From a virus, in IMG/VR virus record IMGVR_UViG_3300025108_000236, positions 1-30,783 of that record: DNA of 30,783 nt; one strand, 5' to 3'. Of the stretch, positions 22,229 through 29,429 are shown piece by piece. The first letter of the stretch is position 1. Each line of letters begins with the position of its first letter. The translations under genes and the position numbers were made by a program. Below the pieces are notes generated by a model. That model made no database searches. It was given only the letters and a program-made list of their open reading frames with translations, and was not told the origin of the DNA.

Positions 22229-23467
22229 ATGACAATAGTAATTGCAGATAACAGTCCACGTAAGACTTACACAGCCACGGCGGGTCAGACAGACTTTCCG
22301 ACTGACTTTGCGTTTTTCTCAAAGCCAGATGTTAATGTGTATGTAGATAACGTCCTTAAAACACTGGACTCTGACTATTCTATTCCTACTACCGGGCCGA
22401 GTGCTTGGACTAGCGGTAATGATGGCACTATTGTTTTTTCTACTGGGCTTACTGTTGGCCAGACGGTTGTTCTTACACGCGATGTAGAACTGGAAAGAAC
22501 TACTGACTTTCCTACCTCCGGCCCGTTCCAAGTATCTTCTTTGAATGTAGAGCTTGATAAACTTGTTGCTATGGTAGCTGACATGAAAGACTTGGCCGAT
22601 CGTGGCCTTCGTCTTTCTGACTCCGATATATCTGCTGCACTTGTTCTTGCCGATAAAGATGCGCGTAAGGGAACTGTTCTTGCGTTTAACGCCACAACTG
22701 GCGCAGTTGAGGTCGGCCCGACGATTGCTGATACTAATACTATCGCTCAAATTAAGGCTGATGTTGCTACTGTTGCTGGTATTTCTGGCAACGTAACTAC
22801 TGTTGCTGGCATCTCTAGCAATGTAACTACTGTTGCGTCTAACAATGCAAATGTAACTACTGTTGCTGGACAGACAGCTAACATGCAAAGCGTTGTAGAC
22901 AATCTGACTGACATTCAAAATGCTGTAACTAGCGCAACAAACGCTGCTGCCAGTGCTACTGCTGCGGCTACCTCTGCAACTAATGCCTCCACTTCAGAAA
23001 CCAATGCAGCTACATCAGAAAGCAATGCGTCTACTTCGGCTACCAATGCCTCCGCTTCTGCAAGTGCAGCCTCTACAAGTGCTTCTGCGGCCTCTACAAG
23101 TGCCACTGCTGCTGCTGCAAGTGAAACGGCTGCCGGCACAAGCGAAACCAATGCGGCTACGTCGGCTACAAATGCTTCTAATTCCGCCTCTGCGGCTGCA
23201 ACATCTGCTTCTTCTGCATCTACATCTGCCAGCAATTCAGCCACATCTGCTAGCAATGCCGCTACGTCGGCAACAAACGCTGCGGCATCAGCTACTGCCG
23301 CCGCCACCTCGGAAAGTAATGCAGCTGCAAGTGAAACAGCGGCTCAAAATAGCGCGGCATCTGTTACATCTTACATAGATACTTTTGCAAATCTTGAATA
23401 CTTGGCTGATTTTGGATTGATTACCAACACAGCCGGAACAATTAATGATTACGGGAGCCTTGTCTAA
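22229..23467 (+). CDS. Tail fibre, T7 gp17-type N-terminus with heptad-repeat shaft
   Basis: A 412-residue trimeric fibre or adaptor. Residues 1-150 match the T7 fibre N-terminal attachment domain: YTATAGQTDFPTDFAFFSKPDVNVYVDN, the DYSI strand, GTIVFSTGLTVGQTVVLTRDVELERTTDF, and SLNVELDKLVAMVADMKDLADR. Then come four decads (TVAGIS-N-VT), and about 21 Ala/Ser/Thr/Asn heptads form a likely trimeric coiled shaft. The C-terminal 30 residues (YIDTFANLEYLADFGLITNTAGTINDYGSLV) are a short knob. There is no receptor-binding head of usual size, so it probably carries or supports the second fibre gene that overlaps it by one base. Confidence 0.85.
   Translation: MTIVIADNSPRKTYTATAGQTDFPTDFAFFSKPDVNVYVDNVLKTLDSDYSIPTTGPSAWTSGNDGTIVFSTGLTVGQTVVLTRDVELERTTDFPTSGPFQVSSLNVELDKLVAMVADMKDLADRGLRLSDSDISAALVLADKDARKGTVLAFNATTGAVEVGPTIADTNTIAQIKADVATVAGISGNVTTVAGISSNVTTVASNNANVTTVAGQTANMQSVVDNLTDIQNAVTSATNAAASATAAATSATNASTSETNAATSESNASTSATNASASASAASTSASAASTSATAAAASETAAGTSETNAATSATNASNSASAAATSASSASTSASNSATSASNAATSATNAAASATAAATSESNAAASETAAQNSAASVTSYIDTFANLEYLADFGLITNTAGTINDYGSLV
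22769..22888 (+). repeat. Four 30-bp repeats encoding TVAGxSxNVT decads
   Basis: Four consecutive in-frame 30-bp units (22769, 22799, 22829, 22859) encode TVAGISGNVT, TVAGISSNVT, TVASNNANVT and TVAGQTANMQ. The repeated decads are common in phage fibre stalks. Conservation falls toward the end of the array, as expected for repeats that grow by slippage or unequal exchange. Confidence 0.75.
22925..23365 (+). repeat. About 21 in-frame 21-bp repeats encoding Ala/Ser/Thr/Asn heptads
   Basis: From the codon for VTSATNA to that for QNSAASV the protein reads as about 21 uninterrupted heptads. Typical units are ATSATNA, STSETNA, ATSESNA, STSASAA and AASETAA, that is x-x-S-[AE]-x-[NA]-A. Serine at the third and alanine at the seventh place are nearly fixed. 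This is an alanine/serine zipper expected to form a trimeric rod. The antisense strand has a long open frame only because of this composition. Confidence 0.85.
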
Positions 23468-25335
23468 TGACTACTGCAATTAAACGTCGCCGGGGAACTA
23501 CCTCTCAGCACTCTACATTTACTGGGCTAGAGGGCGAGATCACTATTGATACCACTAAAGATACTGTTGTGGTGCATGACGGTTCTACTGCCGGCGGGTT
23601 TCCATTAGCTAAAGAAAACAATCCAACATTTACTGGCACTGTAACAATTCCGACTGCTGACATTAACGGCGGCGCAATTGACGGTGCGGTCATCGGCGGT
23701 GCATCTGCTGCGGCTGGCACGTTTACGACTGGTCAGTTCAACACGAGCTTAAACGTAGATGGCACGGTCACGGCTGATGGGCTGACTGTGGATGGGGATA
23801 GTCAATTCGGCAACAGTGGGTTTATAACTTTTAATAACTCAAATCCAGACATCACATTAAAAAGTGTTGGTGGAAATTCAAGTTACGGAAATGTAATTCT
23901 TGATGCGAATGGTAGATATGGCTCTATTCAATTTCGCACAGGTTATGATGGTTCTGCCATTGATAACGAACAAAGAATGAAAATAGACACCAACGGCGAC
24001 ATCTCCTTCTACGAAGACACAGGCACGACTGCCAAGCTGTTCTGGGATGCGAGTGCAGAGTCTTTAGGCATCGGCACGAGTTCGCCATCTAATCCCTTAA
24101 CAATTAACAGTGCAGATGAAGACCACATTCTTTTGGAGAATGGTTCTGAAAGCGCAAATATCCAACTGCGTGATAGTGGTAATATGGAAATTATTTACAA
24201 AGGCTCTGGTAACAAGCTGAAGTTTATGCACGACAGCACGGAGCGTATGCGCATCGATGATTCGGGCAACGTAGGCATCGGCACGAGTTCGCCAGCAAGC
24301 AGAACGTCAATCGTTGCATCAGGCGTAAACGGACTGCACTTAGGGCAACAAACAGACAATAATGCCAACAGTGCTAGGCTTTTTTACGATAACTCAACTA
24401 ACATTTGGACGACATATAGCACGGCTGGCAGTTTTAAAATTGCATCGGGTGCAACGATAGGTGCAACTTCTGGCACTGACCGTTTAGTCATCGACAGCAG
24501 CGGGAATGTGCTGGTGGGGAAGACCACTACTGCTTTTGGAACGGCTGGTAGTCGGTTTATGCCCAATGGTCAAATCCAAGCAACTGCTTCAGGACAAGAA
24601 CCTTATTTTGCAAACAGATTGAGTAGTGATGGAGTTCTTTTTGACTTCCGCAAAGACGGCACAACTGTCGGGTCGATTGGGGTGGACAACCTTGACAATC
24701 TCTACATACAAGGAACATCTATTGCAGCTGGTTTACAGTTTGGGGATGGTGGCGGTGGCGGAAATGTTCTGCCGCATAAAAATGGTGCAGATGTTGACAA
24801 CACAATTGATTTGGGTAGCTCATCACGCCGTTTCGACGACATCTACGCCACCAACACAACCATTATTGGCACATCGGATGCAAACGAAAAGCAGCAGATT
24901 GCCAGCCTAACGGATGCAGAGGTTACTGCCGCCAAAGCACTAAGCAAACTGTTCAAGACATTTAAGTGGAACAGCGCAGTAGAAAGCAAAGGCGATAACG
25001 CAAGAACCCACACTGGTCACATTGCACAAGACATTCAGCAAGCTATGACTGATGCTGGCTTGGACGCTGGTGACTATGCCTTCTTCATCTCTACGACTTG
25101 GTGGGAAACACAGACCGAAGTGCCAGCGGTTGAAGCTGACGAAGAAAATGGCATTGAGGCTGTTGACGCATACACCCGCACAGACACCTATGAGACAGCC
25201 GAAGAAGCACCAGAAGGTGCAACTGAACGCACCCGACTTGGTGTTCGATATGCTGAACTTCTAGCTTTTATTGGCGCGGCTACTGAACAACGCCTAACTA
25301 ACATTGAAGCAAGATTGACCGCACTGGAGAATTAA
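23467..25335 (+). CDS. Receptor-binding tail fibre with Mtd-type N-terminus and S74 chaperone
   Basis: A 622-residue fibre. The N-terminus (IKRRRGTTSQHSTFTGLEGEITIDTTKDTVVVHDGSTAGG, 5-44) matches the N-terminal domain of the major tropism determinant family. The body is beta-rich with repeated GIGTSSP and SGNVLVGKT turns. The C-terminus is an intramolecular chaperone of peptidase family S74: TSDANEKQQ (S470 and K475 the likely catalytic pair), FKTFKWNSAV, HTGHIAQDIQQAM and a coiled tail (IGAATEQRLTNIEARLTALEN). S74 domains fold the trimer and then cleave themselves off. It overlaps the shaft gene by one base; the two together probably make the host-recognition fibre. Confidence 0.9.
   Translation: MTTAIKRRRGTTSQHSTFTGLEGEITIDTTKDTVVVHDGSTAGGFPLAKENNPTFTGTVTIPTADINGGAIDGAVIGGASAAAGTFTTGQFNTSLNVDGTVTADGLTVDGDSQFGNSGFITFNNSNPDITLKSVGGNSSYGNVILDANGRYGSIQFRTGYDGSAIDNEQRMKIDTNGDISFYEDTGTTAKLFWDASAESLGIGTSSPSNPLTINSADEDHILLENGSESANIQLRDSGNMEIIYKGSGNKLKFMHDSTERMRIDDSGNVGIGTSSPASRTSIVASGVNGLHLGQQTDNNANSARLFYDNSTNIWTTYSTAGSFKIASGATIGATSGTDRLVIDSSGNVLVGKTTTAFGTAGSRFMPNGQIQATASGQEPYFANRLSSDGVLFDFRKDGTTVGSIGVDNLDNLYIQGTSIAAGLQFGDGGGGGNVLPHKNGADVDNTIDLGSSSRRFDDIYATNTTIIGTSDANEKQQIASLTDAEVTAAKALSKLFKTFKWNSAVESKGDNARTHTGHIAQDIQQAMTDAGLDAGDYAFFISTTWWETQTEVPAVEADEENGIEAVDAYTRTDTYETAEEAPEGATERTRLGVRYAELLAFIGAATEQRLTNIEARLTALEN
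24065..24294 (+). repeat. Pair of 23-bp direct repeats in fibre gene
   Basis: The same 23 bases occur at 24065-24087 and 24272-24294, in the same frame, encoding the GIGTSSP turn. The offset is 207 bp, or 69 codons. Exact identity at the DNA level, including third positions, suggests recent duplication or domain exchange in the receptor-binding gene. Confidence 0.8.
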
Positions 25336-25336
25336 A

Positions 25337-25654
25337 ATGGCAACTTGGACTATTGCAAACTTAGAACGTAATGTCGCTGATGGCGGCGTTATTGTAGCGC
25401 ATTGGCGTGTAACTGAAACGGAAGTGGTTGGGGAAGGCGATGATGCCGTAACCTATTCTGCTTCCTCTTATGGCACTGTCGGCTTTACGCCTGACGCAAG
25501 TGCTGACGGCTTTATTGCTTTTGATAGCCTGACCGAAGCTAATGTGCTTGGCTGGGTTCACGAAAGCGTTGATAAAGACGAAACCGAAGCTGCTCTGGCT
25601 GCTGATATTGCTGGGCAGAAAACCCCTGTTACTACTGACGGAGTGCCGTGGTAA
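25337..25654 (+). CDS. Small fibre-adjacent conserved phage protein (105 aa)
   Basis: A 105-residue acidic beta-rich protein starting MATWTIANLERNVADGGVIVAHWRVTE. It continues with SASSYGTVGFTPDASADGFIAFDSLTEANVLGWVHESVD and ends GQKTPVTTDGVPW. I recall this layout (...HWRVT...YSASSYGTxGF...LTEExVLxWV...QKxPVxxxGxPW) as a frequent uncharacterised protein next to tail fibre genes in marine phages (a DUF7936-type family, from memory). It may be a fibre cap or assembly partner. It starts two bases after the fibre stop. Confidence 0.75.
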   Translation: MATWTIANLERNVADGGVIVAHWRVTETEVVGEGDDAVTYSASSYGTVGFTPDASADGFIAFDSLTEANVLGWVHESVDKDETEAALAADIAGQKTPVTTDGVPW

Positions 25655-25675
25655 CGTAAACCAAAGGAGAGACTA

Positions 25676-25885
25676 ATGACCGAGAAAAAACCAAACGTCA
25701 TTACGATTAACGACAAAGAATACACTGAAGAGCAACTCACAGAAGACCAGAAGGTTTTGATTAACCATATCACTGACCTTGACCGCAAGATTGGCTCTAC
25801 CCAGTTTAACCTAGACCAGCTTCAGGTCGGACGTAAGGCATTTATGTCACTGCTTGAAGCCTCACTAGAAGAAGAGACAGAATAA
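25676..25885 (+). CDS. Small coiled-coil protein (69 aa), DUF6447-like
   Basis: A 69-residue acidic protein. A beta-hairpin start NVITINDKEYTEEQLTEDQK (7-26) is followed by an amphipathic helix (LINHITDLDRKIGSTQFNLDQLQVGRKAFMSLL). The x-I-x-G/D-KEY-xxExLxxxxK-xxIxxxxxxDxxIxxxxxxLxxLxxxR pattern is what I recall for DUF6447 proteins of marine phages, whose function is unknown. AAAGGAGAG before the ATG is a good ribosome binding site. Its stop overlaps the next ATG (TAATG). Confidence 0.7.
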   Translation: MTEKKPNVITINDKEYTEEQLTEDQKVLINHITDLDRKIGSTQFNLDQLQVGRKAFMSLLEASLEEETE

Positions 25886-26034
25886 TGGAAACTCTTATCA
25901 CTTGGATTACAGCTATTGTAGCAGCCGCTTCGGTGATTGCTAACGTAACTCCGTCTATGCGCGACAATGAGATTCTCGCAAAGATTGATGACTTCATTCA
26001 GAAGTTAGCTCTAAATCTTCGCAAGGAGAAATAA
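25885..26034 (+). CDS. Small membrane protein, holin-like (49 aa)
   Basis: A 49-codon gene. It has one membrane-spanning stretch (TLITWITAIVAAASVIANVTP, about 3-23) and a soluble tail SMRDNEILAKIDDFIQKLALNLRKEK. Short single-span proteins with this tail occur in phage lysis regions and may be holins or antiholins. A second candidate follows immediately. Its start is coupled by TAATG to the preceding gene. Confidence 0.65.
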   Translation: METLITWITAIVAAASVIANVTPSMRDNEILAKIDDFIQKLALNLRKEK

Positions 26035-26035
26035 T

Positions 26036-26209
26036 ATGTCTCGCATCACCGTTCACGAAGTTAAGTCACAGATTGACACGCATGAAGCTGTATGCGCTGA
26101 ACGGTGGTTGGAGACTATCAACCGCGTCAAGCGACTTGAGATTATTATAATGACGAGTGCAGGGGCAATAATCACATTGCTCCTGTCTCTGCTTTCCCAG
26201 AAGATTTAA
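26036..26209 (+). CDS. Small C-terminal-anchored membrane protein, XhlA-like (57 aa)
   Basis: A 57-codon gene with the reverse topology to its neighbour. A soluble charged helix comes first (SRITVHEVKSQIDTHEAVCAERWLETINRVKRLE, 2-35), then one membrane span (IIIMTSAGAIITLLLSLLSQKI). The arrangement is like XhlA-type lysis proteins of phages, which work together with a holin, and I assign it on topology only. The ATG follows AAGGAG (26023-26028). No other feature is recognised. Confidence 0.65.
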   Translation: MSRITVHEVKSQIDTHEAVCAERWLETINRVKRLEIIIMTSAGAIITLLLSLLSQKI

Positions 26210-26215
26210 GATGAG

Positions 26216-26848
26216 ATGCGCCGTGTACTGCTAGTTTCTTTGCTGTGTTTAACCGCAGCATACGCCCAGAATGAGCAGACTGGCGACCTGAACACGAGCA
26301 ACATCAACAGCACTGTCAGCTCAAACAACCCCTCAGAATCTACCACAAACAATTACAACGGCGCTGGTGCTGCATCTAATGTAACGCCGCCGCCTACGGC
26401 TGTTAGCCCTAGCACACCGTCTGGTGGCTCCGAAAGCTGCTTAATCGGACGCGGTATGGGAGTGCAAGTCAACGTGCTTGGCCTGTCTCTTGGCGGTTAC
26501 AAGCAAGATGAAGAGTGCAACAGGCGGCGTGATAGCAAAGCTTTGAAAGATCAAGGCATGTCTATTGCTGCTGTCGCTCGGCTTTGTCAATCTTTAGATA
26601 CTTGGAAAGCAATGTTTGATTCCGGGACTCCGTGTCCTATGGCAATCAATGGACGGTTAGTAGTAGGGCGAGCAGCAACTGTTCTTATGAAAAGAGACCC
26701 GGTTACATTCATACCTGATTACAAAGATAGAAAAGTGTATTACGATAAGATACTACAAATTGGTAAGGAAGAGGCCGATGAAGAAAACAGCGATAGTAAT
26801 CTCAGCATTTCTGAGCGTTTCCGCAGCACAAGCCGAGACGACGATTGA
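26216..26848 (+). CDS. Conserved secreted phage protein with signal peptide (210 aa)
   Basis: A 210-residue exported protein. The signal peptide is clear (MRRVLLVSLLCLTAAYA, cleavage before QNEQ). A low-complexity Asn/Ser/Thr/Pro linker (about 20-72) is followed by a conserved Cys-containing domain: SESCLIGRGMGVQVNVLGLSLGGYKQDEECNRRRDSKALKDQGMSIAAVARLCQSLDTWKAMFDSGTPCPM (73-143). Four cysteines sit at ESC, EEC, RLC and TPC, so disulfides in the periplasm are possible. I recall similar proteins in marine cyanophages and relatives without a known function. Placement in the lysis region suggests action at the envelope. The last 71 bp overlap the next gene. Confidence 0.75.
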   Translation: MRRVLLVSLLCLTAAYAQNEQTGDLNTSNINSTVSSNNPSESTTNNYNGAGAASNVTPPPTAVSPSTPSGGSESCLIGRGMGVQVNVLGLSLGGYKQDEECNRRRDSKALKDQGMSIAAVARLCQSLDTWKAMFDSGTPCPMAINGRLVVGRAATVLMKRDPVTFIPDYKDRKVYYDKILQIGKEEADEENSDSNLSISERFRSTSRDDD

Positions 26849-27569
26849 TAACCTAGTCAATGCCAGCCGCACGATTGCAGCCAAGCTGGAGCAAGGCCGC
26901 TATGCAGTGTATGGCGCAGAACACTACGCCTCGGTTGGAGGCATTGTCGATTACAATGCTGTAGATGATGAGCAATACATCATCAATGAGGCTGACCTTA
27001 CTGCATATAAAAATGCTCTTGCGGGAGTGCAGACCGCTTTGTATTTCACAACCCAAATGGCACTGGAAGAAAAAGCCGCTGAGTCTATGGTCAAAGTTAG
27101 CGAGGCTGTAGACAGCTTTATTGTGGCTTCGGTGCAGTTAAGCGTTGTCGAAGAAGTTGCTGAAAGAGCAGAGGTAGCGCAAGAAACTAACTCAGTTGAA
27201 GATCAAATTGCCGTGCAAGAATATATTGAAGTTAATGACGTTGAGATAAAGCAAGAAACTGTTGTTGAATATAACCAATCGCTTGAAGACATTGCAGTCA
27301 ATGCGCGTGACGCTGGTGCTTTCTTGGCCGCGTCTAAGAGCGAAAGCCTGACAAGCATCTCAGACCAACACGCCCAGGATTATGGTCAGTCAATGGCTGA
27401 TGCTTCTATCTCCTACTCTGCTACCAGTGATGCGTTAAGCATTGAATGGGCTACCAACATTGGCAGCATCTCCTTTCATCAATTCCTGACTGGCAATTAT
27501 GTTAGCGCGGAAGATGTGTTGGGTCAGGGTCAAATCATTTATGAAGACCAGCAAGCGTATATGCAATGA
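26778..27569 (+). CDS. Secreted acidic protein with signal peptide (263 aa)
   Basis: A 263-residue protein with a cleavable signal peptide (MKKTAIVISAFLSVSAAQA, cleavage before ET) and an acidic helical mature part. The frame is open six codons upstream, but the ATG at 26778 has the proper signal-peptide start and GGAAGAGG upstream. It overlaps the preceding secreted-protein gene by 71 bp in another frame and the next gene by ATGA. Unusual Glu/Val/Gln-rich repeats fill 120-185. I do not recognise a domain. Export to the periplasm is the only role the sequence shows. Confidence 0.7.
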   Translation: MKKTAIVISAFLSVSAAQAETTIDNLVNASRTIAAKLEQGRYAVYGAEHYASVGGIVDYNAVDDEQYIINEADLTAYKNALAGVQTALYFTTQMALEEKAAESMVKVSEAVDSFIVASVQLSVVEEVAERAEVAQETNSVEDQIAVQEYIEVNDVEIKQETVVEYNQSLEDIAVNARDAGAFLAASKSESLTSISDQHAQDYGQSMADASISYSATSDALSIEWATNIGSISFHQFLTGNYVSAEDVLGQGQIIYEDQQAYMQ

Positions 27570-27973
27570 GCCTAGAAGATACCGAACTTACAATCGGCGG
27601 CACTAAGCTGCGCGGCGTATGGATAGCCATTGTGCTGTCCATCGCCACGACTATGGCTGGTGGTATTTGGGCGGTGGCAGAGTTCTATGGACGCATCGAA
27701 GCCGTGGAGTCGGCTGTCTCTGGCAATGGTGACACAGCAGAAAAGCTGACAGTGCTTGGCACCAATCTCGAGACGATTATGGAAAACCAAAAGCAGTTGC
27801 TTGATTTGCGTGACCGGATTGCAGAGGTAGAGAAGACGACTGTAGAAAATGACCTGTTAGTTAAACAGTTTGACGAGAAGGTCAAATCAATCGACGGTAG
27901 ATTTAAGAAACTTAATAGAGAGGTCGATGATTTGTGGAAGGGCTTAGACGCCGCCAGCAATCCATTGAAGTAA
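27566..27973 (+). CDS. Membrane-anchored coiled-coil protein (135 aa)
   Basis: A 135-residue protein with a short cytoplasmic N-terminus, one membrane helix (VWIAIVLSIATTMAGGIWAVAEF, about 18-40) and a long charged coiled coil (45-135). This is the topology of inner-membrane spanins and of some phage membrane accessories. No outer-membrane lipoprotein partner is visible beside it, so spanin identity is open. It starts with an ATGA overlap, and the next ATG follows one base after its stop. Confidence 0.65.
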   Translation: MSLEDTELTIGGTKLRGVWIAIVLSIATTMAGGIWAVAEFYGRIEAVESAVSGNGDTAEKLTVLGTNLETIMENQKQLLDLRDRIAEVEKTTVENDLLVKQFDEKVKSIDGRFKKLNREVDDLWKGLDAASNPLK

Positions 27974-27974
27974 T

Positions 27975-28394
27975 ATGGGCTATCAAGTTGTTCGCAACGC
28001 ACATCAACTAGGCCGGGTCGGTGAGTTAATTGCTGAAGCTGTGTTTGAAGAGAACGGCCTAAAATCCTGTCGGGTAAATCATGAGGGTTTTGATTTAATA
28101 ATTTTTGACGATAACAATGAAAGCTATCGGGTAGAGGTCAAGGCCGCTAGCGTTAGTCAGTCCGGTGGTTTGCGCTATAAATTTATGACCAGCAAGGGAA
28201 GTAAATCAAAGCGCGTTATTAATAGCGAAGACGCAGACTTGGTTTGTTTCGTAGCCTTGCCAATAAGAAAGTGCGTGATAAAGTGTATTACATCTGTAGA
28301 AAAGAAACGAACTACGGTTCGTGCTACAGAGTTTGACGAACCCGAAGCTACGCAAATACGCAAAGCGTTGGATAAAGTTAGGAAGCGAAGATGA
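27975..28394 (+). CDS. PD-(D/E)XK nuclease in lysis region
   Basis: A 139-residue nuclease-fold protein. It shows GRVGELIAEAVFEENGL with E17, then NHEGFDLIIFD with D40, then the E54-x-K56 of YRVEVKAAS. This is the complete PD-(D/E)XK core, close to Hjc/VSR-like small nucleases. A basic segment (SKGSKSKRVIN) and four-strand end follow. It may act on host or phage DNA late in infection. Its place between a membrane protein and the holin, with an ATGA overlap to the holin start, is unexpected for a nuclease. Strand and coupling show it belongs to the late operon. Confidence 0.75.
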   Translation: MGYQVVRNAHQLGRVGELIAEAVFEENGLKSCRVNHEGFDLIIFDDNNESYRVEVKAASVSQSGGLRYKFMTSKGSKSKRVINSEDADLVCFVALPIRKCVIKCITSVEKKRTTVRATEFDEPEATQIRKALDKVRKRR

Positions 28395-28780
28395 TTAATA
28401 TCTTAGGTGCGGTTGCTGGTATTGCCGGGAACTGGGTGGACGGCAAGGTTCAGGAAACCAAAGCCAAAGCAGAAGTCAAAGTCGAAAAGGCAAAGGCTGA
28501 CGCCGCCGTTCAAAAAAAGATTGCAACAGGCAAGATTGATTGGGAAGCCAACATGGCTGATGCAACTAAAGACTCATGGAAAGATGAGTTTGCTCTTGTT
28601 GTTTTAATGCTGCCTGCAATTCTAGTTTTTATTCCATCGCTGACCCAGCACGTGCGGGAGGGGTTCGCGGTGTTGGACACGCTCCCGTCTTGGTATCAAT
28701 ATCTCCTGTTTATAGCAGTGAGCAGTTCTTTTGGAATCAAGGGTGCGGACAAGCTGATGAGTATGCGCGGAAAAAAGTAG
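28391..28780 (+). CDS. Holin, 3TM gene-transfer-agent type
   Basis: A 129-residue holin. The N-terminal INILGAVAGIAGNWVDGKVQETKAKAEVKVEKAKADAAV is a soluble Lys/Ala helix. SWKDEFALVVLMLPAILVFIP (about 62-82) and WYQYLLFIAVSSSFGIKGADKLM (101-123) form membrane segments, with FAVLDTLPSW between. The DSWKDE...LP...FIP...LP-W-Y-xYLL...FGI pattern matches what I know as GTA_holin_3TM. It should release the endolysin encoded directly after it. ATGA couples it to the nuclease gene; its TAG overlaps the GTG of the endolysin gene. Confidence 0.85.
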   Translation: MINILGAVAGIAGNWVDGKVQETKAKAEVKVEKAKADAAVQKKIATGKIDWEANMADATKDSWKDEFALVVLMLPAILVFIPSLTQHVREGFAVLDTLPSWYQYLLFIAVSSSFGIKGADKLMSMRGKK

Positions 28781-29268
28781 TGGCTCCTGCAGGTAAACCT
28801 ACCCCAAAGAAAGGGCGGATTAGTTCGAACTTTACTTTGCAGGAGATGACTAAAAGTCAAACGGCAGCCCGGCTAGGCATTGACAATACCCCAACAGAGG
28901 AACACATCTCCTCTCTTCAAGCGTTGTGTGAGAATGTTCTTGAGCCTACGCGTGGTCACTTCGATGCTCCTGTGATTGTTTCAAGCGGTTATCGTAGCGC
29001 GTTTCTTTGCGAAGAAATTGGCAGCAAGCCAACAAGTCAGCATTGTAAAGGGGAGGCTGTTGACTTTGAAATTATCGGAGTCGATAACCACAAGGTCGCT
29101 TCTTGGATTGATTCTAATTTAGATTATGACCAGCTTATCTTAGAGTTTTATGAGTCCGGGAAACCTAATAGCGGCTGGGTGCATGTGTCGTATAAGAGTG
29201 ATGGACAGAACCGCAAACAAGCCCTAACGTTCAATGGTCGCAGTTACCAGCAAGGTCTAGTTAAATGA
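28780..29268 (+). CDS. Endolysin, M15-family D-Ala-D-Ala carboxypeptidase-like
   Basis: A 162-residue peptidoglycan peptidase. The domain starts with NFTLQEMTKSQTAARLGIDNTPTEEH (17-42), the common opening of phage M15_3 enzymes. VSSGYRSAFLCEEIG (68-81) and SQHCKGEAVDFEI hold the zinc ligands H88 and D95, and GWVHVSY gives the third, H135. The most sensible start is GTG at 28780, overlapping the holin stop (TAGTG). The open frame goes back to an ATG at 28690, which would overlap the holin by 91 bp and add an unrelated N-terminus. No signal peptide is present, consistent with holin-dependent release. Confidence 0.9.
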   Translation: MAPAGKPTPKKGRISSNFTLQEMTKSQTAARLGIDNTPTEEHISSLQALCENVLEPTRGHFDAPVIVSSGYRSAFLCEEIGSKPTSQHCKGEAVDFEIIGVDNHKVASWIDSNLDYDQLILEFYESGKPNSGWVHVSYKSDGQNRKQALTFNGRSYQQGLVK

Positions 29269-29429
29269 ACCAGTATGATTTCAAGATGACTATCGTAGAG
29301 GGTGACGATGGTTTTCCCGTATTGGTGCTAGAGTTTTCTGGGCTTGTTGATATGGAAGAGGCAGAAGAATTATCAGAAGAATTGTTTGCCATCATGTCCG
29401 GCGAAGAACCGCAATCATACCTACACTAA
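29265..29429 (+). CDS. Last late-operon gene, hypothetical acidic protein (54 aa)
   Basis: A 54-codon acidic protein: MNQYDFKMTIVEGDDGFPVL, then a Glu-rich helix ending SGEEPQSYLH. It starts with an ATGA overlap to the endolysin stop. Its TAA (29427-29429) overlaps the TAG of the opposing gene, so the two units meet with no spacer. No function is recognised. Confidence 0.65.
   Translation: MNQYDFKMTIVEGDDGFPVLVLEFSGLVDMEEAEELSEELFAIMSGEEPQSYLH

Noticed and set aside
22319-22918. Leftward open frame of 199 codons over the first fibre gene
   Set aside because: A Ser/Asn-rich composition mirrors the coding strand of the fibre; no start signal.
22925-23365. CRISPR-like array
   Set aside because: The repeats are in-frame, contiguous 21-bp protein-coding units without spacers; no cas genes are present.
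22915-23378. Alanine/valine-rich antisense and leucine/proline-rich alternative frames in the fibre repeats
   Set aside because: They stay open only because the 21-bp heptad repeats lack stops in several frames; low-complexity products are artefacts.
28690-28779. Upstream ATG start for the endolysin
   Set aside because: It would add 30 residues translated from inside the holin gene in another frame; the GTG at 28780 gives the normal M15 N-terminus and a TAGTG junction.
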